Shown here piece after piece: positions 57,420 through 64,000 of a DNA stretch of 64,000 nt (within the stretch, counting starts at the first letter, position 1; each line of letters begins with the position of its first letter). This DNA comes from Acanthococcus lagerstroemiae (lineage: Eukaryota; Arthropoda; Insecta; Hemiptera; Eriococcidae): assembly GCA_031841125.1 (NCBI GenBank), contig CM063110.1, forward strand, positions 28,887,626-28,951,625. Direction: 5' to 3'. The notes below the pieces were generated by a model. The model saw only the letters and a program-made list of their open reading frames with translations, was not told the origin of the DNA and did no database searches. Position numbers and translations under genes: made by a program.

Positions 57420-58395
57420 CTATTTATTATATTTATTAATAAATTAATATTGAATGAATTATTTATTATATTAAGTTTTGTTTGAGAAAAAGTTCATTTA
57501 TAAACGTACCATGAACCGCTTTATTTTTCAAGTCTGAACAGTGTTCAACGAACCATTTTCGATAAGTTAATTAGCGATCAGTAAGTGCGCTTTAGTGCCC
57601 GGCTAATTTTCTGTTAATTTGTGACATTATGACCAATACTGTACTAGATGACGAGAATGAAGTGATACAATATGCTCAGCGACATCGGTTCCTTTGTCAC
57701 TCTGGATATTACCTCCCTTGATTTTCATTTGTCAATTTCAATATTAATACTATGTACTTTAACTACTAACGATAATGAAAGTTACAAAACCGAAAGCTGT
57801 TGAAACTTTCATCTTTTGATTCGGTTTTACTCTTGCTAATCTCTTTACTATTTTCTTGTTAACTTTTAAGAACTATAGTTTATGCTTTATGGAAAATGTA
57901 AGGTATCGGAACTCTTAGCGTCCTCAATTCATTTGTAGTCTGCTGACGTTCATTCTCTACGACTCATCCAACTTGTGGTTTTGAATTTCCATTTTCAATA
58001 ATCCCGACAAACTATATGTTTTATTCGGACTAATTTTATCGAGTAGATGGCTATTAATTTAAGGGTGTGATTTAATGGTTCGACGAAAAAAAAAAGGGAT
58101 ACAACGACAGGAACAAACGCAAATACGACAATTTAATGGGTCCAACGACAATTTCCGCTGTAAACAATAAAAAAATGAATATTCGACAAAAAAAAATAAG
58201 TGGGGCGACGTGAGAAATAAATTAAACTACACGAAATATGATGCACGACAATAATATACTATGTACTGCTGAAAATTAATTACCACAGTAACCTGAGTGG
58301 CGACAAATTAAATGTTATAAGCGACTTTTTGTGTGGCCGTCAATTTAAGTGAAAACTATAAATAAATGGAAAAATAAATTAAGGGGAATAGTCTT
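57420..58395. other. AT-rich noncoding DNA with recurrent ACGACAA motifs
   Basis: Between 58075 and 58330 the motifs ACGACA, TCGACAA, GGCGACAAAT and similar recur every 20-50 bp, like the short block at 1240-1325. No gene was seen. Confidence 0.4.
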
Positions 58396-58399
58396 CCCA

Positions 58400-58740
58400 G
58401 TAAAAGATACACAACAAAATACGCGTTTGTAGTGAAACCCAATAAATATGTTTCGGTAAAAATAATGAGGTTTAGATGAGAAACATTCTTTTCGAAATGC
58501 GCAAACCTTCAAACAAAAAGAGAATAATTGAGTAGAACAAATACAGAAGACGATAAATAATTGGAAACATTCGACACTTTTATCAACATTCTAATATTTT
58601 CCACATCTCGGGACAAACTGAGTAAATAAGTTGAGTAAGCATAACGGGCACCATATAATAATAAGACGTGCTGAAATTTTGAGGGATTTTGGTGGCTTTT
58701 CGTCTCCCGACATGTTTAGTCAACTGTAAAATCAGAATAA
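58400..58740. repeat. Local repeat C, copy 1
   Basis: Contains TCGGTAAAAATAATGAGGTT, ACACTTTTATCAACATTCTA and CGTCTCCCGACATGTTTAGT. The first 109 bp (58400-58508) are identical to the last 109 bp of the window. A diverged tandem copy follows at 58790-59075. Confidence 0.85.
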
Positions 58741-58789
58741 TGGATTTTATGTGCATAGATAATGCGCTATATCCAAGAAATATCTATCA

Positions 58790-59075
58790 CTTCGGTAAGA
58801 ATAATGAATGAGGTTTAGACAACAAATATTTCTTCGAAATATACCGCAACTCCTCAAACGGAAAAGAAACTATTGAGCAGAGCAAATACAGAGGAAGATG
58901 ACTGATAGGAAATTTTGACACTTTTATCAACATTATAGAGTTCTTCTCATCAACGGACAAACTGAATACACAAGTTGAGTAACAATGACGGGTACCGTAT
59001 AACAGTAAGATATATGTGTTGACATTTTAGAGAATCTGGCGGATTCTCGTCTCCCGCGACATGTTTAATCAGTTG
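58790..59075. repeat. Local repeat C, copy 2 (diverged)
   Basis: Tandem relative of 58455-58740, offset about 340 bp, sharing GACACTTTTATCAACATT, ACAAGTTGAGTAA and CTCGTCTCCCG(CG)ACATG. Confidence 0.75.
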
Positions 59076-59684
59076 TAGAAATAGCGTATGGATTTTGAGA
59101 CAGGCGACTGAAAACTTACCTCCGAACTACCATGACCCAGAAACGCTTGACTTACATGCTAATATTGCATAAAATTATTCATAAAGATTTAACGAAGAAA
59201 TTTAATTTAGTAGACATAGCTTGACAATTTGTATCATATTTTAACAGAAAAGCTGTATTTGGTAAAATTTAAAAATTCCATACTTCGAAATTTCGGCTTA
59301 TTAATTTTTCTTACAGCGGAATCAGCCTTCCCCTCCCCAACCTCCTTAATAATATGTCATTTTGTCCATATAAAAAGTCTGTTCTTCGGGAAAAATGTCG
59401 TAGTGACGGCACTTACCAATAAGAGGCACTTTACCTTATCAACTAGCATAAAATTATTAATACCTACGTAAAAACAATAAGTAATGTGAATAACAGCAGG
59501 TATTACCATAAAGGAACCATAGTTAATAGTGACAAAACTATCAATTAGTTTAAAGAAAAAAAAACTATCGATGTATAAAAACAATATTAAAATGAACAAG
59601 CAGTGATAAGAACCGACTATAATAAACAAAATGAAATTTAGGCATTAATTTTTGAAAAGTTATTCATCATATTTTCGAAAAAAT

Positions 59685-59815
59685 ATACTTCTGTTGTCGA
59701 GATACGTCTTAAATTTTAAGAAACTGCACCAACCAAAGGGGCCATTTGTACACAGATTGACATAGATCACTGCACGTATGCACGTATGAACTATTGCTAG
59801 ACACTTGAGTGATTT
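59685..59815. repeat. Local repeat D, copy 1
   Basis: TCGAGATACGTCTTAAATTT, AACCAAAGGGGCCATTTGTA and GACATAGATCACTGCACGTA. Matches 61487-61607 in direct orientation. Confidence 0.8.
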
Positions 59816-59910
59816 AGTAAGATAACACTTGCCATTCCTACTGTAACGTGTCTGTATCATCTTTCAAATGTACGTACGCAGTTACAAAGGCAAGCCCCAC
59901 ACATGTCCAG

Positions 59911-60072
59911 GTCGCTGATTTTGATTATTACATCAGATTACTGATCTGGCCCTCGATTCGGACCACAAATTCAACATTTTGCTCACTGTTACAAAGTCGA
60001 GAATTTGGGCCACTGAAATTCAAAATTCATCCTAAAGAGGGCGGATTAGTTTTATTTGGCGAAAGTAACCCA
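59911..60072 (+). CDS. Possible internal coding exon (phase 0-0), unrecognised
   Basis: A 162-nt stretch lies between a possible acceptor (CACACATGTCCAG) and a strong donor (CCA/GTAAGT at 60073). It encodes 54 residues starting VADFDYYIRLLIWPSIRTTN and ending FKIHPKEGGLVLFGESNP. Spacing of FDYY..L..WP, a cysteine and FKIHP is faintly like the start of RNase T2 proteins (WP.x.C and an IHG.WP motif), but the catalytic HG.WP is not present, so this is only a hint. The open frame extends to 60196 without splicing. Confidence is low. Confidence 0.25.
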
Positions 60073-60419
60073 GTAAGTTTTAAAAACCGTAAGCAAGGTG
60101 TCGACCTGTCATCTTTACTTAAACAGACATACAGGATAATTCACGAATTCCCTCCCCCTGTTTCTTTTCATCGTAGAGTGATATCTTCACGGAAGTAAAA
60201 TGGATCTTCAAGAAAAACAAGTTACAGAAAAATTAAAAAATCAAAAACTAAAGACAATAAGCGTCAACATTCCCAAGCATTTCAAAAAATAATTTCAGCT
60301 ATTTCAGGACACAAAATTGAACAGGAATTTAAAAAAACTAAAGATCAATAAGAGGAAATCTTAACCAGTTATTCGTGCGCGAAGTTAGTAAATCACCACG
60401 TTACTGATGATTGAACTGC

Positions 60420-61480
60420 AGGACGTATTTACGGGGAATTGAGTATGCAATTTCATGTACATACAAGTGATGATGAACAACACAGGGTGTAAAAAAGGAG
60501 TCCCACCATATTTTATTCTGAACGTGAAATGAAATCGACGAGGAGTAAACGATGAACTTCAAGTGAAATGGTTTCTTTTCAGGTGCGAAAATTTTCTCTC
60601 AAAAAAGGGGGCGGGAATACACCACCAGTGTTGGAATCTTGAAAGGAAAGATAACGAATAAAATGTCGAAATACCAGATGCGCAAAATCCCGTCTATTAC
60701 TCGGGTGACTAAAGGGGAACAGGGATTATCATAGAGAAAAATCTGGTCAATTCTCGTGAGTAACTTTATTAAAACAGTAGACAAGGATGTACATTAAGAC
60801 TATTTTACACTACGAAACAGTTCAAGGTGATAATGCTACAATTTGCGATAAAATTGAAATGGATGGCAGCGCTGCTATAGAGAATTTCCAAAATATTAGT
60901 CAACATTTTATATTTTTGAGGATCAAAAATATTTGTTTGATTCATTATTCAGGCTGTTGGATGAGCGACTTCAATCCATAAAAGTCAGGGTTGGCATTTT
61001 ATATGTAAAATTATTTATTTTACATTTTAAGTAAAAAGAATATAAAATTGATGTGAAATGCGAAAAAAAAGACATAATTGATGATTGATAGGTGATAATG
61101 ATAATATTATGATACGAAATGAGAATGAAAAATTGAAAAGGAATTGTGTAAGTAAAAACTTCTGATACCACAAAGTCCGATGAGTTTTTTTTAATGGAAT
61201 TTATAGGACATATTAATAATTATTTTTTGTTAGCTTTTGTTTTTTCAAAATTTTCAAGTTTAAGTTTAAAGAAGTTTGGCGAGAAATGTTAAAATTTGTT
61301 TTGGCCTGAATTGCTCCATTTTTTAATTTATTTGTTTTATACTTGTCTTTTGTAATTCACTTTCTATATTACACTCTACTTTCTTATGAGTTACCTATAG
61401 TGAATTTGAGGAGTATAAACTATAAAATTGAATGATAAGAGAGACGACCATTTTGACTGTAGATTCTTTTCGATATGCTT
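60420..61480. other. AT-rich noncoding DNA
   Basis: No recognised gene or repeat. Confidence 0.35.
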
Positions 61481-61486
61481 CTCTTA

Positions 61487-61607
61487 TCGAGATACGTCGT
61501 AAATTTTAAGAAACTGTACCAACCAAAGGGGCCATTTATGTACGCAGAATGACATAGATCACTGTACGTATGAATTCTTGTTAGACACTCGAGTTACTTT
61601 GTTAGCC
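61487..61607. repeat. Local repeat D, copy 2
   Basis: See 59685-59815. About 1.8 kb downstream, same orientation. Confidence 0.8.
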
Positions 61608-62363
61608 GTAGTAGATTTCTGCCCACATTTATCGGAAAGCGACATGATGATGACGATAACAAATTACGAGTTGCGAATTATAATTTACAGCGAAAGCAAA
61701 ACTTTTTTTTTTTCTTTCTTTCTTTATTAGATGCCGTAAAATACGATATGCAGCAACACCACAGCGTTAGACTGTTACACCCGCGTATCAAAATACAAAC
61801 TACTGTAAGGACGCGTACCAATCTCTGTATTCAGCAAGAGTACCCGGTTTCGTTTAATTGTTTTTTACCCCTACCAGTACTATACCGTGAACTACACCTC
61901 GAATAATTAGATACTCTATGGCTAAGAATAAGGGTACATATAGGTTGGGTGGCGGGTGTTTTAAGCGTTTGATAAAAATGGCGGGTCCATCGTCTAAAAT
62001 CTACGGCTTGCGCGTGCCTGGGATCGCGTCTTCTCGTAATCCGGTTTTTATCCTGTCTGTAGGGTCGTTTAAGAAATATTCTCCTATACATTAGACGTAT
62101 AAGCCGATCATTTTCCGCGCGGTTCGACGAAAAACAAGAAATAAAATCTCTTAACGTATAATTCTGCGCCATATAAAACAGAAAGACTAGACAGTATTTA
62201 CCGCATTCTGTTGAGCGGAAATTTTGAAGTCCTACCCTATTGACAATTGTATCTCTATATATACCGGATTTAATCTAGATATGTCGAATTATGCCAGATT
62301 TTATATCGACATCCCGAATAAATCCCCGTTTAAATATCGACATTTTCAATATAGTCATTTGAC

Positions 62364-62480
62364 GTGATTTTTCTATATAGATACAATCTCGACATTTTCT
62401 ATATAGGTAGAGATGTGATTTTTCTATATAGATACAATCTCGACATTTTCTATATGGACGGAGACGTGATTTTTCGATAT
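62364..62480. repeat. 51-bp tandem repeat, about 2.5 units
   Basis: GTGATTTTTCTATATAGATA, then CAATCTCGACATTTTCTATA, starts at 62364 and 62415, with a diverged third start at 62466. The period (51) is a multiple of three, so a - strand open frame survives with a 17-residue repeat (RDCIYIEKS), which is probably incidental. Confidence 0.8.
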
Positions 62481-62499
62481 CGATTTTAAAACGCAAAAG

Positions 62500-63891
62500 T
62501 CGAGATCTACGAGAGTCCCAATAAAATTCTGCCTGCCGACAATCTTTTCGGAATAATTTTAATATTTAAATGTTTTTATTTCCTTAAGACTCGTACCAAT
62601 GCATTTTACTTTTACGATGGTTTACTTTCTTACCTACATTATTCACTATTGATGCATCATGATGAAGCTCGAGGATTCTATAGTTTATACTTATTCTGGA
62701 AACCGCGAATCAAAATAAGTATCATTCTATGTTATGTTAACTCCCTAATTGCCTAACGAACTGACTATTCGAGTTGACATAAGGAGCTCCAATTTGTATT
62801 GTTCACGCGATAGAATCGTGCAAGAATAAATAAATGAATGAATAAAGGGCTGAAAAAGTGATCACTTTCGGGAACATTTTAGTCGGATTAAAATGAACAC
62901 ATGAACTCATGTGAAATGAAAATTCTATAATAACTGTTAACTTAATTCTCTAAATACTTTCATTTTCACGAGTTATACTGTGACACAGGCGTACGGGTCC
63001 CGATGTGCAAAACCGAAATCTTGTAACAAAAATTTTTGCTACATTGTCGCAAGTCTGTTACACTGTCACAAAAACTGAAGTTTATAAATTTGCTAAATGG
63101 GGACGGACAGATGGCGCTGGAGTCAAACTGCGACAGGAAAGAGTGAAGCAAATCAGCTACATAATTGTTACATTGTAACACTTTATTTTCGTAACACGGT
63201 AACAAAAACGTGTTACTGTGTCTCAATTTGGAAGTAGAAAATTTTCGAATATTTCATCGCTGTAATACATTTATGATGTGCATGTGTGTGAGAGCGTAAA
63301 TGAAGCAAAACGCCAATTCACCAACGATGTGAAAACCCTCATTTCGATTTTTCCTTACCCGACTCGACCAACAAAAACGAGAATCCAGTTAAAATTTTGG
63401 AACAGACGAGATTTCTGAAATGACCTTCTGCGATCAAAATGTCAGATCGATTGTACTCATGTGAAACTGTAGAGCCCTAGACCCACTTCAATACGAAATT
63501 CTCCTCAAAAAAAAAAAAAAAAAAAAGGTAAAAAACGACCATTCTACATCCAATATTGGTTTACGAGTATTATTAGCATAATATGCAGCTAGAGGAATAA
63601 TGATCGTGACATGTGAACATTATGAGTTGACTTTATGCGCTAAAGGTAAGGGCTGAACGTAATTCTGTTTCTTTCCAAGTAGCGTGCGATATTTCTTTCT
63701 GAGTAACGTGCGATATTTCTTTCAACACCTTCTCAGAAAGTCCGAAGTCGTCTAGGAGCATGAAGGAGTTAATAATTAACTTTCCGTGCAAGAGTTATAT
63801 ATTCAATTTTCGAGCGTATTTTCGATATTTCATCGACAATTAATGTGACAGGAGTTGACAATTCCTTCACAGGTTCAGCGGAACAATATTT
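62500..63891. other. Noncoding stretch with small repeats
   Basis: GTTACACTGTCACAAA and GTAACA-type motifs with partial inverted symmetry occur at 62970-63235 (possibly a worn inverted-repeat element). A 20-nt poly(A) run lies at 63507-63526. A 29-bp doublet (GTGCGATATTTCTTTC) is near 63684-63721. No gene was seen. Confidence 0.4.
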
Positions 63892-64000
63892 GTAAAAGAT
63901 ACACAACAAAATACGCGTTTGTAGTGAAACCCAATAAATATGTTTCGGTAAAAATAATGAGGTTTAGATGAGAAACATTCTTTTCGAAATGCGCAAACCT
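63892..64000. repeat. Local repeat C, copy 3, cut by window end
   Basis: 109 bp with no difference from 58400-58508, in the same orientation, starting sharply at GTAAAAGATAC. The match may continue past the window. Confidence 0.95.

Noticed and set aside
61831..62172. 113-codon - strand ORF, arginine-rich
   Set aside because: No recognisable motif, no splice or poly(A) support. Treated as chance openness.

Overview
The window looks like nuclear DNA of an arthropod, most likely an insect. It has split genes with short GT...AG introns, a titin-type fibronectin III gene, AT-rich intergenic DNA, Jockey-type and AP-endonuclease LINEs, hAT and pogo-like DNA transposons, a tRNA-derived SINE and a long satellite array. 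No bacterial-type operons, rRNA or CRISPR array were seen. The species cannot be named from the sequence alone.

Layout. 1-7.8 kb: the 3' end of a muscle giant-protein gene, probably insect titin/Sallimus, on the + strand. Four coding exons (477-668, 7117-7322, 7409-7508, 7593-7789) join in phase and end in a stop codon. The 6.4-kb intron holds a LINE on the - strand, split in two by about 3.4 kb of foldback repeats. 8.2-9.8 kb: an inverted-repeat structure whose loop holds one satellite-like monomer. 9.8-21.8 kb: about 41 tandem copies of a 292-bp satellite, old and mixed on the left, nearly uniform on the right, running into a 500-N assembly gap. 22.3-26.8 kb: two broken Jockey-type LINEs riddled with younger DNA transposons, including a decayed hAT (ZMYM1-like) transposase gene.

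29-37 kb: a LINE endonuclease fragment (-), a near-complete EN+RT LINE (+, 31.6-34.7 kb) and a Jockey LINE (-), the last two meeting tail to tail. 38.5-41.9 kb: nested terminal-inverted-repeat elements with 8-bp hAT target duplications. 42.3-43.1 kb: a LINE (-) carrying a SINE with a 13-bp duplication. 44-47.8 kb: a locally duplicated noncoding block and another LINE fragment. 51-57.4 kb: a 1.1-kb insertion with a 7-bp duplication, then a candidate secreted-protein gene (signal-peptide exon at 52666, terminal exon at 56668-57243 with one in-frame stop, poly(A) signal at 57406) whose intron holds a 2.06-kb TIR element. 58-64 kb: noncoding duplications, including a 109-bp block that is identical at 58400 and at the window's end.

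Only the Sallimus-like gene, the candidate secreted-protein gene and possibly one exon near 59.9 kb look like host genes. Almost everything else is transposon or satellite. The window is most informative as a layered insertion record: in three places, removing an element together with one target copy rejoins a LINE reading frame. All calls come from reading the sequence; no database search was run.
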